DNA of 8,147 nucleotides from Dysgonamonadaceae bacterium (GTDB taxonomy: Bacteria > Bacteroidota > Bacteroidia > Bacteroidales > Azobacteroidaceae), in NCBI GenBank assembly GCA_031282925.1, contig JAITCT010000208.1:1-8147 (forward strand). The letters are read 5' to 3'. The stretch's first letter is position 1; the number at the start of each line of letters is the position of its first letter. A program made the position numbers and the translations under genes. This document shows, one piece after another, positions 1-5,818 of this stretch. The notes beneath the pieces were generated by a model. The model was not told the DNA's origin. It did no database searches and saw only the letters and a program-made list of their open reading frames with translations.

Positions 1-17
1 GCGTTTTTGAAATTATT

Positions 18-43
18 GTGGGTACACGCACGGGTGCGCCCAC
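18..43. other. Small imperfect hairpin near the window edge
   Basis: GTGGG (18-22) can pair with CCCAC (39-43) and GCAC with GTGC inside it, leaving a small internal loop. It could be the end of a transcript entering from the left or a degenerate dispersed repeat. There is no T-run directly after it, so a classical terminator is not supported. Bases 44-141 are AT-rich with nothing recognisable. A frame starting at base 3 is open for about 35 codons to a stop near base 110, but I do not recognise its translation and do not call it a gene. Confidence 0.3.
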
Positions 44-141
44 GCGGATGCAACAAATGAATAAAAATTTTTCGATTTTCGGTTTTCAATTCGCGAAATT
101 TCTATAAATCAATGAATTATTGCCGTAAGACAACGCATTTC

Positions 142-590
142 TGCCGGCAAAAACTGAAATGTCGCCGGCAGAAAACTACTTTCTGCCGGCAGAAACTGAA
201 ATGTTGCCGGCAAAAAACCAATTTCTGCCGGCAAAAACCGAAATGTTGCCGGCAATAGACTACTTTCTGCCGGCAAAAACCGGAAGGTTGCCGGCAACAG
301 ACCACTTTCTGCCGGCAACAGACCACTTTTTGCCAGCAGAAACCTGAAGGTTGCCGGCAACAGACCACTTTTTGCCGGCAAAAACCTGAGTGTTGCCGGC
401 AGCAGACCACTTTTTGCCGGCAAAAACCTGAGTGTTGCCGGCAGAAAACCACTTTTTGCCGGCAAAAACCTGAGTGTTGCCGGCAGCAAACCACTTTTTG
501 CCGGCAGAAACTGAAATGCTGCCGGCAGAAAATCAATTTTTGCCGGCAGAAACTGAAATGTTGCCGGCAGAAAACCAATTTTTGCCGGCA
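142..590. repeat. 22-unit array of TGCCGGCA palindromes, exact 21-base period
   Basis: Twenty-two copies of the 8-base palindrome TGCCGGCA start at 142, 163, 184 and so on to 583, always exactly 21 bases apart with no insertion or deletion. Only two cores deviate by one base: CGCCGGCA at 163 and TGCCAGCA at 331. The 13-base spacers are of two kinds that alternate: type A resembles AAAACCTGAGTGT or GAAACTGAAATGT, and type B resembles CAGACCACTTTT or GAAAACCAATTTT. The higher-order unit is therefore 42 bases. Alternation breaks once, where two B spacers follow each other (297-309 and 318-330). Spacers near both ends share one variant (CTGAAATG, CCAATTT) and the middle carries another (CCTGAGTG, CCACTTT), as expected if the middle expanded by duplication. 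The period equals about two helical turns and seven codons, so frames stay open on both strands. Function unknown. It is not a CRISPR array. Confidence 0.95.
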
Positions 591-601
591 GAAACCGCAG
601 C

Positions 602-648
602 CGTCATTGCGGCAAAATAATCCCCTAATTATCAATTATCAATTGTCC
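602..648 (-). repeat. Dispersed repeat module B, inverted copy next to the array
   Basis: Read on the minus strand this carries GACAATTGATAATT, then GATAATTAGGGGATTATT, then TTTTGCCGCA. The same order occurs on the plus strand at 6171-6210 and, diverged at the end, at 7992-8030. Here the GATAATT unit is doubled. This copy lies about a dozen bases beyond the last palindrome core of the 21-base array and lacks the GGTGCGAGGC-type hairpin that precedes module B in the other two copies. It is a fragment of a dispersed intergenic repeat family of unknown mobility. Confidence 0.75.
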
Positions 649-696
649 ATTATCAATTCTTACACGCCTGAAAGTAATAATCAGCCCAAAATCCTA

Positions 697-735
697 CATT
701 TTTGTCAATAATGCAATTTTTCCCTGCATTTTTGT
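697..735. promoter_or_regulatory. Paired CATTTTTGT direct repeat with an inner inverted repeat, upstream of nifV
   Basis: CATTTTTGT occurs at 697-705 and again at 727-735, 30 bases apart. Between and overlapping them, AATGCA (710-715) and TGCATT (725-730) form an inverted repeat around 9 bases. The block lies about 105-145 bases upstream of the -24 element of the nifV promoter, the distance at which enhancer-like activator sites usually sit. The classical NifA site TGT-N10-ACA is not present here, so assignment as an activator site is only an inference from position and symmetry. Confidence 0.3.
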
Positions 736-794
736 AGCTTATCCCCCTGTTCGCCAAAGCGGGATGTATGTCCGGATTTGTTTTTATTTGCGCC

Positions 795-812
795 ATATAA
801 AGGAATTTATAT
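795..812. promoter_or_regulatory. Perfect inverted repeat ATATAAA-GGAA-TTTATAT
   Basis: Two perfectly complementary 7-base arms flank GGAA, 27 bases upstream of the -24 element of the sigma-54 promoter. It could bind a regulator or bend DNA between an upstream activator site and the promoter. Its pure AT arms also make chance occurrence quite possible. Confidence 0.3.
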
Positions 813-839
813 CCGTATCATGCTGCTTTGTTACCGTAT

Positions 840-855
840 TGGCATCCCTTTTGCT
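840..855 (+). promoter_or_regulatory. Sigma-54 (-24/-12) promoter of nifV
   Basis: TGGCATCCCTTTTGCT has the invariant GG (841-842) and GC (853-854) separated by exactly 10 bases, with TTGGCA at -24 and TTTGCT at -12, very close to the sigma-54 consensus TTGGCAC-N5-TTGCT. Transcription would begin near base 866, about 13 bases before the ATG at 879. This makes an upstream start at 828 impossible on this transcript. NifA, encoded directly downstream of nifV, is the natural activator because sigma-54 promoters always need an AAA+ activator. Confidence 0.8.
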
Positions 856-878
856 TGTGTCCTGTAAATTTCAGTAAC

Positions 879-2024
879 ATGAACGTATGGATAATTGACT
901 CCACCCTGCGCGACGGTGAACAGGCGCCCGGCGTATCGTTTTCCCGCGAAGAAAAAATGAAAATAGCCCGAATGCTGGATGCAACAGGCATTGACGAGAT
1001 TGAGGCAGGCACGCCGGCAATGGGAGAGGAAGAACGGGAAACTGTCCGCCGGATTGTCCGTATGCGCACGGAAGCCCGCATTTCGGCGTGGAGCAGGGCC
1101 TTGCCGGAAGACGTTGAGCAGGCCGCCCGCACCGAAGCGGAGGGCATACATATTGCTTTCCCGCTGTCCGGCATACAGTTGTCGGCGATGGGCAAAAGCA
1201 GGCAATGGGTGGAGGACACGCTTCCGAAGGTTGTGGAACATGCCCGGCGCTATTTCAAATATGTCAGCCTCGGCGCTCAGGATGCTTCGCGATGCGGGAG
1301 GGAAGAGGTTTTCAGGTTTATCGAAATAGCCGACAGGCTGAATGTTTTCCGTGTCCGGCTTGCCGATACGGTAGGCGTCCTGTCGCCGATGGAAACCGCC
1401 GCACTGGTAAAAAGCGTCAAAAGCCGCTACCCCGGTATGGGTGTCGATTTCCATGCCCACAACGATTTGGGCATGGCCACCGCCAATGCCTTTACCGCCT
1501 GGCAGGCAGGCGCTTCGAGCCTCAGCCTGACGGTAAACGGACTGGGAGAAAGGGCCGGGAATGCGGCGCTGGAGGAAGTCCTGGCGGCGCTGAAATTAGC
1601 AGGCAAAGAAAGCAAATACAGCCTCAAGATGCTGTATCCCCTTTGCCGCTACGTTTCGGAAGCATCGGGGCGGCCGATAGCCGAAAGCAAGCCTGTGTGC
1701 GGCGAAATGGCGTTCAGCCACGAATCGGGGATACATGCCGCGGGTACGCTTGTCGATACGCTGGCTTTCCAGCCGTTTGACGGCAGGGAGGTCGGGCGCG
1801 AAAGTTTCCGCAACCTGTTCGGAAAACATTCGGGCAGGGGGATGTTGTGCCGGTTTCTGAAAGAACACAACCTGCCTGCCGATGAGCATTGCATTGCCGG
1901 CTTGAAGCAAAGAATCGCCGATATAGCCCGGAAAAACAAGCGGAACGTGTCGCCTGCCGAAATTGTGGAATGTTACCGGAACATGGAGAAAAATGTCTGC
2001 AAAAACAGTGAAAAGGGATTGTAA
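879..2024 (+). CDS. nifV: Homocitrate synthase NifV
   Basis: NifV condenses acetyl-CoA with 2-oxoglutarate to give (R)-homocitrate, the organic ligand of the nitrogenase FeMo cofactor; it acts in the cytoplasm. The 381-residue product is close to the usual NifV length. It has the HMG-CoA lyase-like TIM barrel. LRDGEQAPG at residues 10-18 is signature 1 and holds the metal-binding Asp12. HAHNDLGMATAN at 192-203 is signature 2 and carries the metal histidines 192 and 194. NGLGERAGN (220-228) and GKHSG (315-319) follow. The EAGTPAMGEEER segment (42-53) is characteristic of NifV rather than of 2-isopropylmalate or citramalate synthases. The ATG at 879 was chosen because the family begins a few residues before DSTLRDGEQ and because the sigma-54 promoter lies at 840-855; an in-frame start at 828 would add 17 unrelated residues. 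nifA follows after 79 bases. A re-purposed paralogue making another 2-alkylmalate is a remote alternative. Confidence 0.93.
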   Translation: MNVWIIDSTLRDGEQAPGVSFSREEKMKIARMLDATGIDEIEAGTPAMGEEERETVRRIVRMRTEARISAWSRALPEDVEQAARTEAEGIHIAFPLSGIQLSAMGKSRQWVEDTLPKVVEHARRYFKYVSLGAQDASRCGREEVFRFIEIADRLNVFRVRLADTVGVLSPMETAALVKSVKSRYPGMGVDFHAHNDLGMATANAFTAWQAGASSLSLTVNGLGERAGNAALEEVLAALKLAGKESKYSLKMLYPLCRYVSEASGRPIAESKPVCGEMAFSHESGIHAAGTLVDTLAFQPFDGREVGRESFRNLFGKHSGRGMLCRFLKEHNLPADEHCIAGLKQRIADIARKNKRNVSPAEIVECYRNMEKNVCKNSEKGL

Positions 2025-2070
2025 TGACAATTTTATTGAAACGGATATGTTATAATCACACGGAAATCAC

Positions 2071-2078
2071 TAATTTTG
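2071..2078 (+). promoter_or_regulatory. Candidate Bacteroidetes-type -7 element for nifA
   Basis: TAATTTTG matches TAnnTTTG exactly and would place the transcript start about 20 bases before the nifA ATG. I see no clear TTTG or TTG at the matching upstream distance, so the promoter is only half supported. There is no GG-N10-GC sigma-54 signature in the nifV-nifA gap, which fits nifA being made from a housekeeping promoter, with or without read-through from nifV. Confidence 0.45.
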
Positions 2079-2103
2079 CAGCGGGAATACAAATAACAAA
2101 AAC

Positions 2104-3666
2104 ATGTTTTGCGAAAAATACAAACGAGTCTGTTACGCCGACAGCGACCTGACTTTTCTGGTGAACATCAGCAACGTCATCAGCCGCAGTCAGGACATTT
2201 ACAAGGATTTGGAACTGGTGCTGGAAGAACTGTGCGAATACCTGAACGCGCAATACAGCATCATCACTATCGTCGACCGCAACTGCGACAGAATCATGAT
2301 CAGTTCGGCATACGGGCTGACGGAAGATGAAAAAAAGAAAGGCATCTACAAAACCGGCGAAGGAGTTGTCGGAAAAGTTGTCAGCACGGAGCAACCGGTT
2401 GTGATTCCCGATATTGCCGCGAGCGACGAGTTTTTGAACCGGACGGGCATTACCTTTAACGGCAATAAACCGATGGCCTTCCTCTGCGTTCCCATCATCA
2501 TTAAAAACGAAATAACCGGAACGTTAAGCATACACAAAACGCATCCCGGCATCACCGACTTTTCGGCCGAGATTAAATTCCTGAATATTGTCGGAATGTT
2601 GATAGGAAGGAATATATCCGTCCGCAGGAAACAAATCGAAGAACTCGACGAACTGCGAAAGGAAAACATGCGCTTGAAAGGCGCAAAACTGTTCAAGCCC
2701 GAAAACATCATCGGTAATTCTTCGCTGATGAACGACCTTTACAACATGATAGAACGGGTTTCGTCAACCAACACAACGGTAATGTTACGCGGAGAAAGCG
2801 GCGTAGGAAAGGAACTCATCGCCGAAGCCATACACAACGCAAGTCCCCGCGCCTCCAAGCCTTTCGTGAGAGTCAACTGCTCCGCATTGCCCGAAACCCT
2901 GATAGAGAGCGAACTTTTCGGACATGAAAAAGGCGCTTTTACCGGCGCCAGCGCCATGCATACGGGACGCTTCGAAGTGGCCGACGGCGGTACCATATTC
3001 CTGGACGAAATCGGCGACGTTCCCCTGTCCATGCAAGTGAAACTTTTGCGGGTTTTGCAGCAGAAACAAATCGAGCGTGTAGGCGGGAACAAAACCATCG
3101 ACATTGACGTCCGCATCATCACGGCAACCAACCGGAATCTCGAAAACATGATTAAGGAAGAAACTTTCCGCGAAGACTTTTACTACCGGCTCAACGTGTT
3201 TCCCATATACGTGCCTGCCTTGCGGGAAAGGCGGGCGGATATTCCCATCCTGACCGACCACTTCATTGATAAAGTGAACAAAAAAAACGGAACGAAAATC
3301 AAACGGATAACCAGCGGCGCTTTGGACATGCTGATGGTATATTCATGGCCGGGCAATATCCGGGAACTGGAAAACGTCATTGAACGGGCAATGATACTCT
3401 CTACCGACAATGTGATCCATTCCTACAACCTGCCGCCGACGTTACAAACCGGTTTTTCGTCCGACACCATCGACAAAGGCACCCTGAACAATGTGCTTGA
3501 AAAAGTCGAAAGGCAAATGATTATGGATACCCTGATATTGACAAAGGGAAATATGGCAAAGGCGGCAACCCGTCTGGGCATCACCGAGCGCATGATGGGA
3601 CTGCGCATTGGCAAATACAATCTGGCCATTCAAAACTACAAGCAGTTATCGAATGAAAAGTCCTGA
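2104..3666 (+). CDS. nifA: NifA, sigma-54-dependent activator of nitrogen fixation genes
   Basis: NifA is an enhancer-binding ATPase that remodels sigma-54 RNA polymerase at nif promoters. The 520-residue protein has the complete three-part layout. An N-terminal GAF sensor domain covers roughly residues 15-175, followed by a short charged linker that looks coiled-coil (175-195). The AAA+ domain (about 200-430) has Walker A GESGVGKE (230-237), the sigma-54-contacting GAFTGA loop (277-282), Walker B GGTIFLDE (295-302), [14 protein letters not shown] (355-368) and the WPGNIREL motif (415-422). The C-terminal Fis-type helix-turn-helix (about 480-506) reads [20 protein letters not shown], which is the sequence typical of NifA rather than of NtrC or other relatives. 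The cysteine pair of oxygen-sensing rhizobial NifA is not seen in the linker after the AAA+ domain, so control probably acts through the GAF domain or a partner protein. It lies 79 bases after nifV and its 3' end overlaps convergent cdd by 31 bases. Confidence 0.93.
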   Translation: MFCEKYKRVCYADSDLTFLVNISNVISRSQDIYKDLELVLEELCEYLNAQYSIITIVDRNCDRIMISSAYGLTEDEKKKGIYKTGEGVVGKVVSTEQPVVIPDIAASDEFLNRTGITFNGNKPMAFLCVPIIIKNEITGTLSIHKTHPGITDFSAEIKFLNIVGMLIGRNISVRRKQIEELDELRKENMRLKGAKLFKPENIIGNSSLMNDLYNMIERVSSTNTTVMLRGESGVGKELIAEAIHNASPRASKPFVRVNCSALPETLIESELFGHEKGAFTGASAMHTGRFEVADGGTIFLDEIGDVPLSMQVKLLRVLQQKQIERVGGNKTIDIDVRIITATNRNLENMIKEETFREDFYYRLNVFPIYVPALRERRADIPILTDHFIDKVNKKNGTKIKRITSGALDMLMVYSWPGNIRELENVIERAMILSTDNVIHSYNLPPTLQTGFSSDTIDKGTLNNVLEKVERQMIMDTLILTKGNMAKAATRLGITERMMGLRIGKYNLAIQNYKQLSNEKS

Positions 3667-4127
3667 TCAAAAGCCAGCGGCAACAAATCCTTAATATTCT
3701 CAATGATATAAATTTCTTTTTTGCCGTACAGGATAACTTTTACCCGCCGGCGGAAACGCATTTCCGTTTCCAGCATCACTTGCCGGCAGGCGCCGCAGGG
3801 AGAAATCGGACGGTCGATGAAATCGCCTTTCGTATGGGCGGCAACCGCCAAAGCCCGAACCGCTTCGCCGGGATATTGGGAATGTGCATAAAAAAGCGTT
3901 GTCCGTTCAGCGCACAAACCCGAAGGAAATGCTATATTTTCCTGATTGTTTCCGGTGATAATTTCCCCGTTTTCCATAAGCGCTGCCGCCCCTACCTTAA
4001 ATCCGGAATAAGGTGCATAAGCGCGAAAAACCGCTTCTTTTGCTTTGTCAACAATATTTTTTTCTTCAAAAAGCAGCTCTTCGTAATTATAAATGCGTAT
4101 CTTTGCCGTAATCTTTAAATAATTCAT
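3636..4127 (-). CDS. cdd: Cytidine deaminase
   Basis: This enzyme hydrolyses cytidine and deoxycytidine to uridine and deoxyuridine in pyrimidine salvage, in the cytoplasm. The 163-residue protein has the compact homotetrameric form of the family. The zinc site is intact: Cys72 with the catalytic Glu74 in [11 protein letters not shown], and Cys111 and Cys114 in SPCGACRQ. The substrate-binding region includes [14 protein letters not shown] (37-50) and the N..E of NNQENIAF (60-67). The length suits a Bacteroidales Cdd, which has a longer N-terminus than the Bacillus protein. The ATG at 4127 is preceded by a TATGTTTG -7 element at about the right distance. It is convergent with nifA and the last 31 bases are coding on both strands. 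There is no functional link to nitrogen fixation. Confidence 0.93.
   Translation of the reverse strand: MNYLKITAKIRIYNYEELLFEEKNIVDKAKEAVFRAYAPYSGFKVGAAALMENGEIITGNNQENIAFPSGLCAERTTLFYAHSQYPGEAVRALAVAAHTKGDFIDRPISPCGACRQVMLETEMRFRRRVKVILYGKKEIYIIENIKDLLPLAFDQDFSFDNCL
4098..4105 (+). promoter_or_regulatory. Bacteroidetes-type -7 element for the glucosaminidase gene
   Basis: TATCTTTG is an exact TAnnTTTG match, followed by the common CC. Transcription would start near 4112, giving a leader of about 65 bases to the ATG at 4178. The element lies inside the 5' end of cdd on the opposite strand. A clear -33 TTTG is not seen. Confidence 0.5.
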
Positions 4128-4152
4128 CGTATCATTTTTTTTGATTGTATCA

Positions 4153-4160
4153 CAAACATA
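4153..4160 (-). promoter_or_regulatory. Bacteroidetes-type -7 element for cdd
   Basis: On the minus strand this reads TATGTTTG, matching TAnnTTTG. The expected transcript start is about 20 bases before the cdd ATG at 4127. It is divergent from the plus-strand element at 4098-4105, and the two transcripts would overlap over their first 30-40 bases. Confidence 0.45.
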
Positions 4161-4177
4161 ATTCTATTTTTCGAGAA

Positions 4178-5089
4178 ATGAAAACAAATACGCACAAAAT
4201 TTTTATCCTGTTTGCTTTATTGTGTGCAGGACTTGTCGCTCAGGCGCAAAGACAGCTTAAATCGCATCTTGATTATATTGAGAAACACAAACACATAGCC
4301 ATCAAACACAGGGAACAGTACCAAATTCCGGCAAGCATCACTTTGGCGCAGGCTCTGCTGGAATCGGGCGCCGGACTGAGCGAACTTGCCCTCAGTTCAA
4401 ACAACCATTTCGGCATTAAATGCCACGCCGGTTGGCAAGGCGAACGGGTTTACCGGCGCGACGACAATCCCAATGACTGTTTCCGCAAATACAAAAAAAT
4501 AGAAGATTCTTATGAAGACCATTCCCGTTTTTTATATAATCACCCCCGTTATTCCGAACTGTTTTCCTGTAATATAACGGATTACGAGGCATGGGCGCGC
4601 GGCCTGCAGAAATGCGGCTATGCAACCGACAAAGCTTACGCCAATAAATTAATCAAATTTATTGAAGACTATCAATTGTACCTGTATGATCAGAAATTCA
4701 AATCTGTAAGAAGGAATCAAAATAAAAAAACTTCCGGACAACTCAAACGGATGAGGCCGACTTACATCACCCACGGCCTGCTCTATGTGGAAGCCGAAGC
4801 GAATGACAGTTTCGATAAAATTGCTTACGATATGGGATTTAAAGTGAAAAAATTACTGAAATACAACGAAGTACCCGAAAACTTCCCGCTCAGAAAAGGC
4901 GATATTGTTTACCTGGAAATGAAGAAAAAGAAAGCAGACCCTCCTTATTCCAGCTACGTAGTCAAAATCGGCGATTCGATGCACCGGATTTCCCAGCGTT
5001 ACGGAATCCGCCTGAAGAACTTGTACAAAATGAACGGGAAAGATTCCGGTTATGTACCGACCGAAGGCGATGTGCTGAGGCTTCGCTGA
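4178..5089 (+). CDS. Secreted glucosaminidase (muramidase-type) with two LysM repeats
   Basis: This is a peptidoglycan hydrolase of the glucosaminidase family (PF01832 type), expected to cut glycan strands of the cell wall during growth or division. The 303-residue protein starts with a Sec signal peptide: MKTNTHK, a hydrophobic core ILFALLCAGLVAQ, and probable cleavage after AQA at residue 23. The catalytic domain (about 33-172) contains PASITLAQALLESGAG, with the likely catalytic Glu62, followed by NNHFGIKC, YKKIEDSYEDHSRFL and the AWARGLQKCGYATD segment typical of the family. Two LysM peptidoglycan-binding repeats follow at about 198-247 and 259-303, the second being clearer (YVVKIGDSMHRISQRYGI). 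The ATG at 4178 was chosen over an in-frame ATG at 4145 because it leaves a standard signal peptide. The 3' end faces the next gene with 8 bases between them. Confidence 0.9.
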   Translation: MKTNTHKIFILFALLCAGLVAQAQRQLKSHLDYIEKHKHIAIKHREQYQIPASITLAQALLESGAGLSELALSSNNHFGIKCHAGWQGERVYRRDDNPNDCFRKYKKIEDSYEDHSRFLYNHPRYSELFSCNITDYEAWARGLQKCGYATDKAYANKLIKFIEDYQLYLYDQKFKSVRRNQNKKTSGQLKRMRPTYITHGLLYVEAEANDSFDKIAYDMGFKVKKLLKYNEVPENFPLRKGDIVYLEMKKKKADPPYSSYVVKIGDSMHRISQRYGIRLKNLYKMNGKDSGYVPTEGDVLRLR

Positions 5090-5097
5090 ACACGGCG

Positions 5098-5613
5098 TCA
5101 TTCCTTATACCAGCCGGCATACATCAGATAATTCCGGGCAATTTTCCGGTTCATCTCCCGCGACTGTTCGGGGTCCAGCCTTTTGATGAATTTGGCGGGA
5201 GTTCCCCCGTAGATGCACCCCGCTTCCACTTTCGTCCCGCTCAGGACAACCGAACCGGCGGCAACCAAAGCGCCTTCGCCGATAACCGCATGATCCAAAA
5301 CCACCGCATTCATGCCTATCAAAGCGCCGTCTTCTATCCGGGCGCCGTGAACAGTTACATTATGTCCGATGCTTACGTCATTTCCGATTTCGGCAACCGA
5401 TTTTTCATACAAAGTATGGACAACAGTTCCATCCTGAATATTCACCCGCTCCCCGATACGAATCGAATTGACGTCGCCCCGCAGGACTGTGTTGAACCAG
5501 ATGCTTGAATCCCTACCGATCACTACATCCCCGATAATCGTTGCATTATCAGCCAGGTAAACGCCTTCGGCTATTTTCGGGCTAAAGCCCCGTACCGATT
5601 TTATTAGTGCCAT
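5098..5613 (-). CDS. Gamma-carbonic-anhydrase-like hexapeptide-repeat protein
   Basis: The 171-residue protein belongs to the left-handed beta-helix (hexapeptide repeat) family of gamma carbonic anhydrases and their relatives such as YrdA/PaaY. Repeats of the form [LIV]-G-x4 run from about residue 17 to 135 (for example IIGDVV, SIRIGERVNIQDG, VIGEGALVAAGSVV). The three zinc histidines of the family are present: His66 in TVVHTLYE and His84 and His89 in IGHNVTVHG. Arg45 and Asp47 in LRGDV match conserved positions of the family. The protein ends with a C-terminal helix (DPEQSREMNRKIARNYLMYAGWYKE region). Trimeric and cytoplasmic by family precedent. The proton-shuttle loop of archaeal Cam is not evident, so activity as a carbonic anhydrase is uncertain. 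The gene has its own well-formed promoter and is convergent with the glucosaminidase gene. Confidence 0.88.
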   Translation of the reverse strand: MALIKSVRGFSPKIAEGVYLADNATIIGDVVIGRDSSIWFNTVLRGDVNSIRIGERVNIQDGTVVHTLYEKSVAEIGNDVSIGHNVTVHGARIEDGALIGMNAVVLDHAVIGEGALVAAGSVVLSGTKVEAGCIYGGTPAKFIKRLDPEQSREMNRKIARNYLMYAGWYKE

Positions 5614-5659
5614 ATTATAGAATTTAAAAATAACAGAACAAAAGGATTAACCGTTGCCC

Positions 5660-5675
5660 GGCTGCCGGCGGGCAG
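5660..5675 (-). other. Hairpin at the 5' end of the hexapeptide-gene transcript
   Basis: GCTGCC and GGCAGC are perfectly complementary around a 4-base loop, directly downstream of the promoter at 5676-5707. The hairpin would form at, or within a few bases of, the mRNA 5' end. It may stabilise the leader, or be a chance or repeat-derived palindrome; its GCCGGC core resembles the cores of the array at 142-590. Confidence 0.35.
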
Positions 5676-5707
5676 CAAAAGTAAGACAATTATCCTTTAT
5701 ATACAAA
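5676..5707 (-). promoter_or_regulatory. Bacteroidetes-type promoter of the hexapeptide gene
   Basis: On the minus strand TTTG (plus 5704-5707) is followed after exactly 20 bases by TACTTTTG (plus 5676-5683). This matches the -33 TTTG and -7 TAnnTTTG of Bacteroidetes housekeeping promoters with normal spacing. It is the best sigma-ABfr-like promoter in the window. The transcript would have a leader of about 55 bases. Confidence 0.65.
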
Positions 5708-5778
5708 TCGGGCATGTAAGGGTTAATTCTTTTTTTGAGGCGCTGTTTTTCAGGCATGTTCATCTGAACACCAATAAC

Positions 5779-5818
5779 CCCCTCGTTGGTGCGAGGCACA
5801 GCCTTGCACCAACCGGGG
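5779..5818. repeat. Strong hairpin, module A of the dispersed repeat (solo copy)
   Basis: GTTGGTGCGAGGC (5785-5797) and GCCTTGCACCAAC (5801-5813) form a 13-base stem, with one G-T pair, around the loop ACA. Flanking CCC and GGG can extend it. The left arm is almost identical to the hairpin arm at 6135-6147. This copy lacks the module B that follows the hairpin at 6161 and 7986. Its right edge meets exactly the point where the DUF4469-like remnant begins. No T-run follows, so it is not an ordinary terminator. Confidence 0.65.

Noticed and set aside
3..110. Possible 3' end of a gene entering from the left edge
   Set aside because: One frame is open for about 35 codons but the translation is not recognisable and overlaps a hairpin and AT-rich sequence.
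142..590. CRISPR array
   Set aside because: The repeated core is only 8 bases, the 13-base spacers are themselves repeated in two families, and no cas genes are present.
142..590. Iteron-type replication origin
   Set aside because: The spacing is iteron-like, but no replication initiator gene, DnaA boxes or plasmid functions are seen, and the neighbours are chromosomal.
109..635. Long open frames through the array on both strands, with CRQ or LPA every seven residues
   Set aside because: A 21-base period keeps every stop-free frame open on both strands, so length is not evidence. The longest frame needs a TTG start lying in the dispersed module B, and there is no recognisable domain or signal peptide. 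A repetitive protein cannot be excluded completely.
602..839. Classical NifA upstream site TGT-N10-ACA
   Set aside because: Each TGT in the interval was checked and none is followed by ACA after 10 bases.
828..878. Upstream nifV start adding 17 residues
   Set aside because: It lies upstream of the sigma-54 promoter at 840-855 and adds residues not found in the family.
831..1460. Several frames over 60 codons inside nifV, nifA and the downstream genes on the other strand or in shifted frames
   Set aside because: They are overlapped by genes with clear catalytic motifs and have no family features of their own.
5087..5100. Terminator between the glucosaminidase and hexapeptide genes
   Set aside because: Only 8 bases separate the two stop codons and no stem followed by a T-run is present.
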